From the NCBI RefSeq assembly GCF_012641365.1, contig NZ_JABAIM010000001.1:1116001-1180000 (forward strand): a DNA stretch of 64,000 nt, in the 5' to 3' direction. This stretch comes from Leeia aquatica. Lineage in GTDB: Bacteria > Pseudomonadota > Gammaproteobacteria > Burkholderiales > Leeiaceae. Positions 46,027-57,499 of the stretch are shown here, one piece after another. Position 1 is the first letter of the stretch. Every line of letters starts with the position of its first letter. The notes beneath the pieces are model-generated. The model saw nothing but the letters and a program-made list of their open reading frames with translations, made no database searches and had not been told where the DNA came from. The position numbers and the translations under genes were made by a program.

Positions 46027-46797
46027 TCAGCTCCGGTTACGCATGGCCACGGTGGTGCGGAAGATCCGGTACACCTTACGGTCCGTGGTCGATGCCGCAA
46101 TATTGGCACCCGTACAATTCGTAAATGCGGCCGGACGGGAAACTGCCATTGCACTCTGCTCACTACGCAACACCGCACAGACTCGCACAGCCACAATCCG
46201 TGCCCCCGTCCCCGGTGTGGAAGTGTATCTATCCGGAATACAGTCCCTGCTGGGCGCACACTGATAGGCCGATGCGACGGTAGACACATTGTCGTCTATG
46301 CCATATTGCAGATTGAAATCCACCACCTCCACACCGCGGCTGGTACCTGATGCTGCGGCCACTACCCAGTTGGTTATTGTTGAGCCTGATGCATTGGTAA
46401 ATCTACAGTCCAACCCAGAGCCTGATTGAAAGATGGTAACGCGCAGGTTGACTTCGCTTGCTACAGCCACACCATTACAGCCAACCTGGTTGATACCATC
46501 AGCATCAAACACAATTGCCACAGAGCTCGCGGTGGACACAGCACCACTGACCGACTGGAAAGGCGCGCTCCCATAACCAGGATTTTGCTTGTAACCCGCT
46601 TGCAATAGCAAACGACTACTGATCCCCATCACAAACCGCCCGTCTTCCGCCAAACGGGATTGCATCTCCTGCACCCGGCGGCTGGCACTGGTGGAGCTGT
46701 AGATCTGGCCCAAGGCCAGGATGACCAAGGAACCCAAGGTCAACGACACCATCAATTCCACCAGAGAGAAGCCAAACTGCTGTGCTCTTTGTTTCAT
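46027..46797 (-). CDS. pilW: Minor pilin PilW
   Basis: PilW (256 aa) is a minor pilin required for type IV pilus initiation with PilV, PilX and PilY1. The prepilin motif is QQFG-FSLVELMVSLTLGSLV, with Glu5 present, and the PilW-type segment RLAEDGRFVMGI follows. The head has many Ser/Thr/Ala and a few Cys. I choose the ATG at 46795-46797 because GAGGGGGG lies just upstream; an ATG five codons earlier is possible. It lies 11 bases after pilV. Confidence 0.88.
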   Translation of the reverse strand: MKQRAQQFGFSLVELMVSLTLGSLVILALGQIYSSTSASRRVQEMQSRLAEDGRFVMGISSRLLLQAGYKQNPGYGSAPFQSVSGAVSTASSVAIVFDADGINQVGCNGVAVASEVNLRVTIFQSGSGLDCRFTNASGSTITNWVVAAASGTSRGVEVVDFNLQYGIDDNVSTVASAYQCAPSRDCIPDRYTSTPGTGARIVAVRVCAVLRSEQSAMAVSRPAAFTNCTGANIAASTTDRKVYRIFRTTVAMRNRS

Positions 46798-46808
46798 GTC
46801 CGCCCCCC

Positions 46809-47276
46809 TCATTCCACCACCGCAGCGTAGCTTTGCGATGCAATGTTATTACTCCAGGTCATGGTAACGGTATAGCGTCCATAATTATCTGCCGTTGCTG
46901 TCCTTGTAATGACAATATTGGCAGTAGGCGCCAGTTGATTCCGCGCGTCATTTAATGCCTGCGTATAATCTGAAGCCGCAAGTGCATTGCCTGTAATGGG
47001 TGTCGTGTAGTCCGGCAAAGTAGGTCCCGTCGTCACTCCCGACTGTGCCACAATCGGTGAGCGGTTGGCGCGGATACTGTCAGCCAGGCTATTGACCACG
47101 TCCGCTGCAATGCCCTGCTCATAGGCATTGCGTGCACTGTTCAGCGCACGGGTCTGCGCCCCTGCCAAGCCAAGAATGCCGACCGCCAGAATCAGGATGG
47201 ATACCATCACCTCGAGGATGGTAACACCCGACTGCCGGGATACCGGGGGACGGTGTAAATGACGTGCACTCAGCAT
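46809..47276 (-). CDS. pilV: Minor pilin PilV
   Basis: PilV (155 aa) has a rather long basic leader ending SRQSG, then VTILEVMVSILILAVGILGLA, with Glu5 present, and the PilV-like segment GAQTRALNSARNAYEQGIAA. It helps initiate pilus assembly in complex with PilW, PilX and PilY1. It overlaps fimT by seven bases. Confidence 0.88.
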   Translation of the reverse strand: MLSARHLHRPPVSRQSGVTILEVMVSILILAVGILGLAGAQTRALNSARNAYEQGIAADVVNSLADSIRANRSPIVAQSGVTTGPTLPDYTTPITGNALAASDYTQALNDARNQLAPTANIVITRTATADNYGRYTVTMTWSNNIASQSYAAVVE

Positions 47277-47782
47277 GCGGCACCTCCTGTCGAGCGCGTT
47301 ACCCTACCCGTTGTCAGGACAATGACGCGGCGAATCTCTGTGCCCTTCGAAAAACAAAGCGTGACAGTATTGTCTGTACCACCTAATACGCCCGAAAATG
47401 TAACACCACTGGCAGCACTGGCAAGCCCCGGGGGGGCAACCGCACCCACCATAGTCAGCCCCTTGTTGGCAGTATGGCGCGACACTACGGCCCCCGTTGC
47501 TCTATTCAATACAATCCAGCCATTGCCCCAGCCGTTGGCATTATTACTGCAGGTGGTTGCCGTATCCGGGTTTGTGACCGCACATACCGTGTATTGACGA
47601 CGATAGCGGATGGCATCCAGCCGGGCCGCGACCAGATCATTGGTCAGCACCTCGGCGGTAGATGACACCCGCGAGCCATTGATGAGGCCGATCATGCTGG
47701 GTACGGCGATGGCGGCGATTATCGCCGCCACCGCCAGCACGATCAGCAACTCGACCAGACTAAAACCGGTCTGACGTTTCAT
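47270..47782 (-). CDS. fimT: FimT/FimU-type pseudopilin (GspH family)
   Basis: This 170-residue protein has the prepilin leader KRQTG-FSLVELLIVLAVAAI with Glu5, followed by VPSMIGLINGSRVSSTAEVL and NDLVAARLDAIRYRRQYTV, the GspH/FimT signature. FimT proteins bind DNA in natural transformation in some species (Legionella) or act as minor pilins (FimU). The C-terminus is basic with a terminal Cys (STGGAAC). It starts 11 bases downstream of pilY1. Confidence 0.87.
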   Translation of the reverse strand: MKRQTGFSLVELLIVLAVAAIIAAIAVPSMIGLINGSRVSSTAEVLTNDLVAARLDAIRYRRQYTVCAVTNPDTATTCSNNANGWGNGWIVLNRATGAVVSRHTANKGLTMVGAVAPPGLASAASGVTFSGVLGGTDNTVTLCFSKGTEIRRVIVLTTGRVTRSTGGAAC

Positions 47783-47793
47783 GCCCTATCCTT

Positions 47794-50700
47794 TTACTGA
47801 ATCAGTTCCCGCCAAGTGACCCGCTCGACCGACACCGTTGACGGCGGTTTACCCCCTGTAGGGATATCCTTAACGCACAACGAGCCTTGGCACGGTATCA
47901 TGATTGAGCCGCCGGTCGGGATGGAATATGGCACCGAAGCCCCCGTCGTTACCCCACTTGCGGCCCCCACCTTGGCCATCCGGAAAATCCCAGACGAATT
48001 ACCTTCTCGCACCCCAACCGGTGCAGTGATGCCACTCAGTTGAGACGACACGGTGGAAGGTAATCCAGGAGCAATTGTAGACTCTGTTGAGCCTCGGGTC
48101 AGCTCCCCAGGAAATACCGTCAAGTGATAGGCGCTGGCAGGTCGTGTCACTGCCGTAGGCGTCGTATTGAAAGTCAGGTCATCACCCGCATCAAAGTAAC
48201 CGCTCAGGTTGACGTCAATGAATCCCCGTTTCGGTTGCCCGCTCTGTGGGTCGACACCGTATAACCATCCATCCCCGCCTGCAGAACACTGCGAAGTCGA
48301 CACCGGGATGGCAGAAGCGAACAGCACCACGTCCGCCTCCTGATTAAAGTATGGAGCACTGGCATTCCGCTCACCGGTATTGGGGAGGTCGATTACCCAT
48401 CCCTTGTTGGCACCACTCAGGCTAACTGCGTTCATGGTGCTGGTCCGATACTCACCAGGGAATTTACCAACGGCACTGACGGTTGTCGTAGCAGCGCCCG
48501 TATGGATGGTTTGGGCTTGCAAATCGGCTCTTGTGAGTGTGCTGCTGTTATTCAGGGCATCAATACGGTCCAGCACCCCGTACAAAGACTGAACTGTATT
48601 GTCCGTCTTGTCTGAGGCATACAAAAAGCGCCCAGTCCCAAACACCACCATATTGCCAACTGGCGAATTGTAATCAATATTGCCATCGACATCCTTGTCG
48701 AAAACCGGGGTCAGCGTGGGACGCTGCACAATAGGTTGATTCTGGTTAGACCCATTCTTAGCCTTGAAGAATGGCGCACTGCCACTGGACCATTGACTAC
48801 TGTCATCACTGGTCAGGTTAAAACGCCACAAATTGCCTTGGTTGTCCCCAACATAGACAAAATCGATAATCCCATCCCAACCTATGTCACCACCAGCTGG
48901 AGCACTCAGGGTCAGATTCTTGCTGTAGTCTGTTGGACTGCTGGGCAGGGTAATCTTGCGAATCAATGCACCGGTGGTCTGGTTAACCACAAACAGGGCT
49001 GGGCTGTTGTTGCTATCTACCCGAGAGGTCTGTTGCGCCGGGTCAGCCGTATGATTATCAAATCCAGAGGTAAAAATAGCGGCTTGTACCACCTTGTCAG
49101 TGGTGTTGGTACGCACTGCAGTCATCAAGGGGCGGCCAAACTGATAGCCCACAGAAGGATCGTGGCGATCCGTGAACTCCCACTTGATGGTAGTACTCGG
49201 GGCGCCCTCGCTGAACTGGCTCATGGACGTCACGTCCAGCGTAAAGACGCCCTGCCCCCCTTGACCCATGCTGCCCATGAGATAAGTGTGCCAATTGCCT
49301 GCACTTTCCCTCACATCATTCATTTGCAGAGGGCCATTCACAAAATAGGTATGTGGGTGCGCACTGGCAACCTGACCATATGTCGGTTCTACCAGGGTTC
49401 TCAAATTGTAATAGGACTTGGAAGGCACGTAGGCCATCACTTCATCCATGGGCTTGATGCTACCCGAATTCACGTCCCCACCATAAAAGCCATGCAGCAT
49501 GCCATCGTTCGCGCCAACGAAAAGCATGCTCCGACTGGCATGGGTAGACAGGAAGCCATTAAAATCAGGATCCAGTGACTGGCTATCCGGTTTGGCCACA
49601 ATCTGTGCTGTAGAGCCAATGATATCGCCCAACAAATTGAAATTGCTACCATTACTGCGGCTTCGCAGGCCCGCCACGCCCTCCTTGCCACGTACAAAAT
49701 TCACTACGTTGGTACGCGCAGTATTATCCGCACCCAGCACATTCCAGTACTGCTCACCTGAAGCGTTGGTCTGAATCGCTGCATCACGGAATGCAAACTT
49801 CCGAGTGGTCGCTGCACCATCATCGCCAGCCACAACGCTACTCAGCACAACGCGAGAGCTATCCCACCAGTTGCTATTGGACACAGCCCTGTTTTCCAGC
49901 CGACCCAGCGCGCCAGGCCCGGTAACCGGCGTCGTGTTCCCAGTCAAGGGGTTTTTGACATATGCCGTCACATCTCCGGACCACCGATCAAATCCATCTG
50001 CTTTCGGGTTATAGGTGGGCTTGTACAGCATCAGTTTGCTACTGCTACTGGCTGAAGCTGCCATCGATTGCGAGTTTGATGCCTGGCGGTTAATGTCATT
50101 CACTGCATTGGTCAGTGCAGCCGTCAATTCAGACTGCGACTGGGCAGAGTACACCTGGCCCCCCGCATCCAGAGCGGTTTTTTCCAGCCGTTTGTATGCA
50201 GTTGAGCTTGGGTTACTAAACTCAACGCCAAAACCGACGGTATACGTCACCAGATTCTGTTTCAAATAATTTGGATCGTTAAAGGAAACCCCATCGGCAT
50301 CCGTCGCCGTGGTATTGAGGATATCCTCGGTGTACATCATCTTGCTGTAGTCATACAGCTCATTGCCGGGATAGCCTGTCTTCAGGCTGTCCTGACCAGA
50401 TGTGGGGAAAGTGGCATCCTGGGTTGGTTCACCATCGGTCAGCACAATGGTGAAATTCTTCTGACAGCGCAGGGTAATCGGTCGGGTATAAGGCGAAATC
50501 GGCGTAATACTGGTAGCTGGCGTACCACCCGTCCAGTAAAAGGTGTTCATACCCCGCCAGTAGCGGGTCATTTCATAGTAGGCTTCAGCCAGCGGCGTCC
50601 AGGTGTCTGGATTCAAACCGTCGATAGAATTGTTGATCGCCGTCTGATCAGCGGCCACCGAGCGCGATTTTATAACCTGCCGGATCACACCCGCCGTTGT

Positions 50701-51036
50701 GTTATTGCTCGGGTTGAATGCGGCCAGACCCCAGTTAAGGGTCTTGTTATTGTTGATCAGGTCTTTGGCCACCGTCTTTGCCACCGACATCCGGGTCCCC
50801 GTCCCCCCACCGGATAGCGGGATATCGTTTGCTGCCATACTCCCGGAGTTGTCGATAAACAGCATGATGTTCGGCGTCACACTGGTCGCCGAGTACTGTG
50901 GCAGGCTGGGGTATGGCGTAGGTGCCAGTGCAGCGTGGCTGGCGGTGCCCAGCGCAGTCAGCAGAACAGCCGTCACACAGCGGGACAGCACGGTAGGCTG
51001 GAAGCGGGCAGGAAAAGTGGCGTGGACGGCTTTCAT
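47794..51036 (-). CDS. pilY1: PilY1-type pilus tip adhesin
   Basis: This 1,080-residue protein sits at the pilus tip and controls extension, surface sensing and adhesion. A signal peptide (SRCVTAVLLTALGTASHAA) is followed by a von Willebrand A-type domain with the MIDAS motif DNSGS at about residues 62-66. The C-terminal half is a PQQ-like beta-propeller. A canonical EF-hand-like calcium loop, DKDVDGNID (residues about 780-788; encoded near 48,673-48,699), lies in the propeller, as in Pseudomonas PilY1. I choose the ATG at 51034-51036, preceded by GAGG; an ATG four codons upstream has no ribosome site. It is first in the minor pilin operon. Confidence 0.92.
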   Translation of the reverse strand: MKAVHATFPARFQPTVLSRCVTAVLLTALGTASHAALAPTPYPSLPQYSATSVTPNIMLFIDNSGSMAANDIPLSGGGTGTRMSVAKTVAKDLINNNKTLNWGLAAFNPSNNTTAGVIRQVIKSRSVAADQTAINNSIDGLNPDTWTPLAEAYYEMTRYWRGMNTFYWTGGTPATSITPISPYTRPITLRCQKNFTIVLTDGEPTQDATFPTSGQDSLKTGYPGNELYDYSKMMYTEDILNTTATDADGVSFNDPNYLKQNLVTYTVGFGVEFSNPSSTAYKRLEKTALDAGGQVYSAQSQSELTAALTNAVNDINRQASNSQSMAASASSSSKLMLYKPTYNPKADGFDRWSGDVTAYVKNPLTGNTTPVTGPGALGRLENRAVSNSNWWDSSRVVLSSVVAGDDGAATTRKFAFRDAAIQTNASGEQYWNVLGADNTARTNVVNFVRGKEGVAGLRSRSNGSNFNLLGDIIGSTAQIVAKPDSQSLDPDFNGFLSTHASRSMLFVGANDGMLHGFYGGDVNSGSIKPMDEVMAYVPSKSYYNLRTLVEPTYGQVASAHPHTYFVNGPLQMNDVRESAGNWHTYLMGSMGQGGQGVFTLDVTSMSQFSEGAPSTTIKWEFTDRHDPSVGYQFGRPLMTAVRTNTTDKVVQAAIFTSGFDNHTADPAQQTSRVDSNNSPALFVVNQTTGALIRKITLPSSPTDYSKNLTLSAPAGGDIGWDGIIDFVYVGDNQGNLWRFNLTSDDSSQWSSGSAPFFKAKNGSNQNQPIVQRPTLTPVFDKDVDGNIDYNSPVGNMVVFGTGRFLYASDKTDNTVQSLYGVLDRIDALNNSSTLTRADLQAQTIHTGAATTTVSAVGKFPGEYRTSTMNAVSLSGANKGWVIDLPNTGERNASAPYFNQEADVVLFASAIPVSTSQCSAGGDGWLYGVDPQSGQPKRGFIDVNLSGYFDAGDDLTFNTTPTAVTRPASAYHLTVFPGELTRGSTESTIAPGLPSTVSSQLSGITAPVGVREGNSSGIFRMAKVGAASGVTTGASVPYSIPTGGSIMIPCQGSLCVKDIPTGGKPPSTVSVERVTWRELIQ

Positions 51037-51205
51037 CTCGGGCCTCATCGGTCTGGAGGGGTCGGCAGATAGTGTCTGGACTATCCCGGTTTTCTCATAA
51101 CCTGCAGCTTAACCGAAAGCCGAGCTCATGACACCTGATTACCGACAAGCGTACCGTTCATCAGAATGAGCGGTAAAGTGTTCCGCTCATCGCTCACACC
51201 TGCAT

Positions 51206-51240
51206 GAAAAAGCCCTGCGGACACTCGGCTCGCAGGGCTT
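51206..51240 (-). terminator. Rho-independent terminator after acs
   Basis: On the minus strand AAGCCCTGCG (51231-51240) pairs perfectly with CGCAGGGCTT (51210-51219) around an 11-base loop, followed by TTTCA. It begins 21 bases after the acs stop and separates acs from the pilin operon. Confidence 0.85.
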
Positions 51241-51261
51241 CTGGTCTGACGCGTGAACTGC

Positions 51262-53229
<1,968 letters not shown>

Positions 53230-53290
53230 TACCGTGCAACTCCCAGGTCAGAAAGATAGGAAAGCGAATCAGTGGCATGAAACTGGTGCT

Positions 53291-53325
53291 ATTGCATTGT
53301 GCGCATGCAGCCCATGCGCTGCAAT
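53291..53325. promoter_or_regulatory. acs promoter embedded in a long palindrome
   Basis: On the minus strand TTGCAG (53319-53324) and CACAAT (53296-53301) are spaced 17 bases apart, about 65 bases upstream of the acs start. The region is palindromic: GCGCATG (53301-53307) mirrors CATGCGC (53313-53319), and ATTGCA (53291-53296) mirrors TGCAAT (53320-53325), with a 4-base asymmetry. It may be an operator for the divergent LysR protein or another regulator. Confidence 0.55.
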
Positions 53326-53470
53326 CGGATTTCATGATGACCGACTGTGGGTCACATTGATAAGCATGCAGTATGGCCGCCTGCGGCTTGGTTGGGCGGG
53401 CTCGGGCTTCCAGCAAAGCCGCTTCGCCTGCTAAGATGGTCACTTACACACCTTTTACGCCCTGCCCGCC

Positions 53471-54352
53471 GTGGAGCTATACCAGTTACGCACCTTTGTA
53501 ACCGTCGCCCGCCATGGCCACCTGACCAAGGCGGCGGAAGCACTGCATCTGTCGCAACCCGCCGTCACCGCCCAGATCAAGGCACTGGAGGAGGAATGGG
53601 GCAGCCCCCTATTTGCCCGCACCTCCACAGGCGTGGTGCTGACTGCGGCAGGCAAGGTGCTGCTGCCAGACGCTGAACAGTTGCTACAAGCGGCCCATCT
53701 GCTACGCAGCAAAGCCCGGCAGTTGTGCCACGAAACCGCCGTGACCTTACGCATCGGCGTCCCCCTGCCCCCCTCCCAGTTGCAGCTGGGTCTGCTGCTG
53801 CAGCAATTGCGTCAGCAGCAACCGCTGCTGGAAATCCAGGTCAAGCAGCTACCGGCTGGGCTGATCCTGAACCAGGTCAGAAAGAAAGAGCTGGAATGCG
53901 GCTTCTATTTGGGTGAGAACCCTTACAGCTCCCTGCATGTGCTGCCCTTGACCAGCATCGCCATGAGCGTGATTGCCCCTGCAGACGCAACGCAACACCC
54001 TTGGGAGCAATTACGCGATGTCCCTGCAGATCGCTGGATTGGCTATGGGCCATTCAGCGGCTATGACATGCTGCTGCAGCAATGCTGCCGTCAGCACAAT
54101 CTGACGCCACATCCCAGGCTGGAAGTGGACCATGAAGCCGCCGCGCTGGAGCTGGTGATGGCAGGAGAAGGCGTGGCGCTGGTCCAGCATGCGCTGGCCG
54201 AACAAGCCGCACAAGCGGGTCAGGTGCGCCTGCTGCAGATACAGGCCACAGCAGCGCCCTTGCAGTTCATCTATCCGGCAGAGCTGGAGCACAGCCCATT
54301 GAACATCCGCCTGTGCAATATCTTGCGGCAACACTGGCCACCTCCGGCTTGA
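53471..54352 (+). CDS. LysR family transcription regulator
   Basis: This 293-residue regulator has an N-terminal winged helix-turn-helix (ELYQLRTFVTVARHGHLTKA and LHLSQPAVTAQIKALEEEWG) and a periplasmic-binding-like effector domain from about residue 90. The start is a GTG at 53471-53473, the only position giving the family N-terminus, and no ribosome site is obvious. It is divergent from acs, so acetate metabolism is the first guess for its target; that is inference. Its stop codon lies in the loop of a perfect hairpin. Confidence 0.9.
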   Translation: MELYQLRTFVTVARHGHLTKAAEALHLSQPAVTAQIKALEEEWGSPLFARTSTGVVLTAAGKVLLPDAEQLLQAAHLLRSKARQLCHETAVTLRIGVPLPPSQLQLGLLLQQLRQQQPLLEIQVKQLPAGLILNQVRKKELECGFYLGENPYSSLHVLPLTSIAMSVIAPADATQHPWEQLRDVPADRWIGYGPFSGYDMLLQQCCRQHNLTPHPRLEVDHEAAALELVMAGEGVALVQHALAEQAAQAGQVRLLQIQATAAPLQFIYPAELEHSPLNIRLCNILRQHWPPPA

Positions 54353-54366
54353 CCGGAGGTGGCCAG
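54334..54366. terminator. 14-bp convergent hairpin between lysR and mcp
   Basis: CTGGCCACCTCCGG (54334-54347) pairs perfectly with CCGGAGGTGGCCAG (54353-54366) around a five-base loop that includes the lysR stop codon. It is six bases from the end of the chemoreceptor gene on the other strand. There is no T-tract, so termination or mRNA stabilisation for both convergent genes is inferred. Confidence 0.6.
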
Positions 54367-54371
54367 CAGCC

Positions 54372-56366
54372 TCACACCTTGAAGCGGCCCACCAAGCCTT
54401 GCAGCTGATCGGCCATCCCTTGCAGATTGGACACCGCGCTGACGCTGTCCTGCACCGATACATCATTTTCCTGCGCCATGCTGCTGATGTGCTCCAGACT
54501 GCGCGCGATGTCATTGCCAGCCGCCTTCTGCTCTTCGGCTGCGTGAGCGATCTCGCCAATCTGCGCCACCAGGCGGCGAGACGCCTGCTGAATGCCATCA
54601 ATCGAGGCTGCGGCTTCCTGTGACAGGCTCACCCCGCGATCGACCTGCTCAACGGCACGGTCCACCCCCCCGACCGCCTGTGCGGTTTCCTGCTGGATGG
54701 CGGCCAGCTTCTCGCTGATCTCGATGGTGGCCTGCGTGGTGCGCTCAGCCAGCTTGCGCACCTCATCGGCCACCACCGCAAAGCCGCGACCTTGCTCCCC
54801 GGCTCGCGCGGCTTCAATGGCAGCATTCAGGGCCAGCAGATTGGTCTGACCGGCAATTTCCTTGATCACATTGGCAATCGAGCTGATGTCACGAGCACGA
54901 CCATCCAGCTTCTCAACCAGCTGCGCCACCAGTTGCATGCCTTCGTTGATACGACTGATTTCATGCACCGTATCACCAAGCTGACGATGCGCCGTTTGCG
55001 TCAAGCGATCCGCCTCATCCACAGCAGAGCGGGCCTCACCGGCACTTTCTGCCACATGGGCGATGCTGACAGCGATTTCTTCCATGGCCGCAGCGGTGGC
55101 GGTAGACGCGTCGGATTGCTGGTGCGAGCGTTGCGCCACCTCCCGGCTACTGCCCGCCAGCCCGCCAGCCGCGCTGTCCAGTTGGCTGCTCTGGTTGGCC
55201 ACCTCACTCACCAGATCACGCAGCTTGCGCATGAAGGCGTTGAATGCACTGGAAATCTGCCCGATTTCGTCGCCGGAGGTCACCGGCAGCTGGCGGGTCA
55301 GGTCACCCTGCCCTTCCGCCAGCTCACGCATGGTACCGGTCAGGGAGACGATCGGTTGCGTCATCCGGCGCAGCAGCGGCAGCAGGATCACGGCCAGGAT
55401 GGCAATACTGGCCAGGGCCAGCACCACCGACACCCACATGATCTGGTTGGCCCCACCCATCACGGCTGACAGCGGGAAGCTGACCTTCAACGACCAGAAA
55501 CTGTCAGACTGGCCAATCCGCACCGGCTGGAAAACATGCACCATGCCGGCATCGTCAATATACTGCGCTGGCTTGCCTTGCTTGATCTGTGCCAGGATAT
55601 CCGCCGACACATCCTTGGCCGGCTTGTTCATCATCGCAGCCTGCGGATGGCTGGCGTAAGCTCCACCCGCGCTGATCAGTGCGGCATAGCCACTGCCATA
55701 GGGCTTCACCTTGCTGAGGATGTCCTGCAGGGTCGCCAGCGGATAGTCTGCACCAGACACCCCGACGAACTTGCCGTCCTTCAGGATGGGGGCCATCAAG
55801 GACGCCATCAGAACGTCCTTGCCTCCCACCGAGAAAGCGTAGGGTTCCGTAACATAGAATTGTCCAGTCTTGCGCGGTGTGTAGTACCACTCGTTGCCTG
55901 CTTCCGTCTCGTAGCCTTTTACCACCTCCACCGCCAGCTGACCCGCACCACGGTTCCAGTAGGTCATAAAGCGGCCTGAAGCATCGTGCGCAGGCTTGTT
56001 GGCCCACTCACTGTCCTTGCCATCAAATCCATTGGGCTCCCAGTAGCTGGAGAGACCGATAAGCTGAGTATTTTGCTCCAGCAGCGACTTGGCCACCTCT
56101 TGCGCCAGCATGCGGTCGGTGTGGCCATTCTTCAGCATGGCCTCCAGTGAACGCGACAAGCCATTGACCGTGGAATAGGTCTGCATGAAGCCAGTTTCCA
56201 CATCATTGGCATAACTGCGCGCCATGTCCTGCGCCGCCTGCAGTGCTGAGGTTTTGGCCTGGTCCCGCGCCAGCCAGGAGATCAGCGAAAACGCGATCAC
56301 AAAGGTGATGGCAGCAACCCCGATGGCCGTGCCGGATATTTTGGTACGCAGCGATGTGTGTCGCAT
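54372..56366 (-). CDS. Methyl-accepting chemotaxis protein with dCache sensor
   Basis: This 664-residue chemoreceptor has a first membrane helix at about 10-32, a large periplasmic dCache domain (about 35-305; [18 protein letters not shown] and [13 protein letters not shown]), a second helix at about 309-332, HAMP (about 331-385), and a cytoplasmic signalling domain with the hairpin motif [20 protein letters not shown] and [16 protein letters not shown]. It has no C-terminal CheR/CheB pentapeptide. The ligand is not predictable from what I can see; dCache domains in related receptors often bind amino acids or organic acids. It follows lysR convergently. Confidence 0.94.
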   Translation of the reverse strand: MRHTSLRTKISGTAIGVAAITFVIAFSLISWLARDQAKTSALQAAQDMARSYANDVETGFMQTYSTVNGLSRSLEAMLKNGHTDRMLAQEVAKSLLEQNTQLIGLSSYWEPNGFDGKDSEWANKPAHDASGRFMTYWNRGAGQLAVEVVKGYETEAGNEWYYTPRKTGQFYVTEPYAFSVGGKDVLMASLMAPILKDGKFVGVSGADYPLATLQDILSKVKPYGSGYAALISAGGAYASHPQAAMMNKPAKDVSADILAQIKQGKPAQYIDDAGMVHVFQPVRIGQSDSFWSLKVSFPLSAVMGGANQIMWVSVVLALASIAILAVILLPLLRRMTQPIVSLTGTMRELAEGQGDLTRQLPVTSGDEIGQISSAFNAFMRKLRDLVSEVANQSSQLDSAAGGLAGSSREVAQRSHQQSDASTATAAAMEEIAVSIAHVAESAGEARSAVDEADRLTQTAHRQLGDTVHEISRINEGMQLVAQLVEKLDGRARDISSIANVIKEIAGQTNLLALNAAIEAARAGEQGRGFAVVADEVRKLAERTTQATIEISEKLAAIQQETAQAVGGVDRAVEQVDRGVSLSQEAAASIDGIQQASRRLVAQIGEIAHAAEEQKAAGNDIARSLEHISSMAQENDVSVQDSVSAVSNLQGMADQLQGLVGRFKV

Positions 56367-56593
56367 TGAAACTCTCCACGCGGTTTCTTGTGTTCTGGAT
56401 ATCTTCCCTGTACGCCCATGTCTTATCCTGACGGGTCATACCGACCTCGGGAAGCCCCCTGAGGTCTCGTGAAGATATCCTGTGCTTGCCACCAGCCCCT
56501 TGCTGCACGCACAATCAAAAGGCTGGCGACTGTCCTGCTCGTTTTACTCTAGGCGTTGACCGGCTGCCCTGCAAACCCGTTTTCGTCCACCTC

Positions 56594-57421
56594 ATGCCTT
56601 TCCACGACCCAGACCATCCCGCAACCGATTTAGCCCTGCATCACCAGCCGGCCTCACACGCAACGGCCGCGCCCCCTTTGCTGTTCATTCATGGCGCCTA
56701 CACCTCAGCCGCCTGCTGGCAGCCCCACCTGATGCCGTGGCTGTCGAACCATGGACATGACTGCTGGGCGCTCAGCCTGCCCGGGCATGGCGATAGCCCG
56801 GACAAGGCTCGCCTGCATCAATACAGCCTGGAAGACTATGTCGCGGCAGTGGAAGCGACGGTGCCACGCTTGCCTGCGCCCCCCATCCTGATTGGCCACT
56901 CCCTGGGAGGCACCGTCGTACTGCGCCTGCTGGAACGGATCAGCGTCCCTGGCGCCGTACTACTGGCTCCGGTACCGCCACATGGGGTGGTACCTTCCGC
57001 CAGCCGTCTGTTCTGGCAGCGCCCACCCTTGCTGCAGGCGCTGGGTCATGTGGTGCAGGGGCAGCTGCAAGCAGCAGATGCCCCCCAACTGGGGGCCGCG
57101 TTGTTCAGTCCCAGGTATCCGCCGCCTGCACTGGCCGAGATGGCGACGCTGTTCCAGCCCGAATCCATGCGGGCGTTGTTCGACCTGAGCTGGCAAGGCT
57201 GGCGCAGCGCGCCGACCTTGCCACAGCTGCCCGCTTTGATTCTGGCCGCGGAAGATGACGCCCTGTTTACGGTGGAGGAAGTCGACGCTTGTGCCCGCTT
57301 GCTGCACACCCATGCCCACGTCCTGCCGGGGCTGGGGCACGCGATGATGCTGGATCACAACTGGACATTGCTGGCACAAGCGCTGCATACCTGGTTGCAG
57401 ACACACTTTCCAGCACGGTAA
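56594..57421 (+). CDS. Alpha/beta hydrolase
   Basis: This 275-residue protein has the alpha/beta hydrolase fold. The oxyanion strand is FIHGAYTSAACWQPHL, the nucleophile elbow is GHSLGG (Ser catalytic), and the acid and His follow in LAAEDDALFTVEEV and GLGHAMMLDHNW. The substrate is unknown. The ATG at 56592-56596 region (56594) fits the family N-terminus, though no good ribosome site is seen; longer in-frame reading to 56486 has low-complexity, unlikely sequence. It points into the PepSY operon, with a strong nested hairpin following. Confidence 0.83.
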   Translation: MPFHDPDHPATDLALHHQPASHATAAPPLLFIHGAYTSAACWQPHLMPWLSNHGHDCWALSLPGHGDSPDKARLHQYSLEDYVAAVEATVPRLPAPPILIGHSLGGTVVLRLLERISVPGAVLLAPVPPHGVVPSASRLFWQRPPLLQALGHVVQGQLQAADAPQLGAALFSPRYPPPALAEMATLFQPESMRALFDLSWQGWRSAPTLPQLPALILAAEDDALFTVEEVDACARLLHTHAHVLPGLGHAMMLDHNWTLLAQALHTWLQTHFPAR

Positions 57422-57441
57422 GCGTGCGGTAAGCCAGACGC

Positions 57442-57483
57442 GGTTGAATACCCCCATGCCAGCAGCGGCTGGCACATTCAACC
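57442..57483 (+). promoter_or_regulatory. Nested inverted repeat upstream of the PepSY gene
   Basis: GGTTGAAT (57442-57449) pairs with ATTCAACC (57476-57483), and inside it TGCCAGC (57457-57463) pairs with GCTGGCA (57468-57474) around a four-base loop. Seven bases on the left and one on the right are unpaired between the two stems. It ends two bases before the AAGGAG of the PepSY gene. It may terminate the hydrolase transcript, be an RNA regulatory element, or be a regulator binding site. Confidence 0.5.
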
Positions 57484-57499
57484 TCAAGGAGCTTTCACC

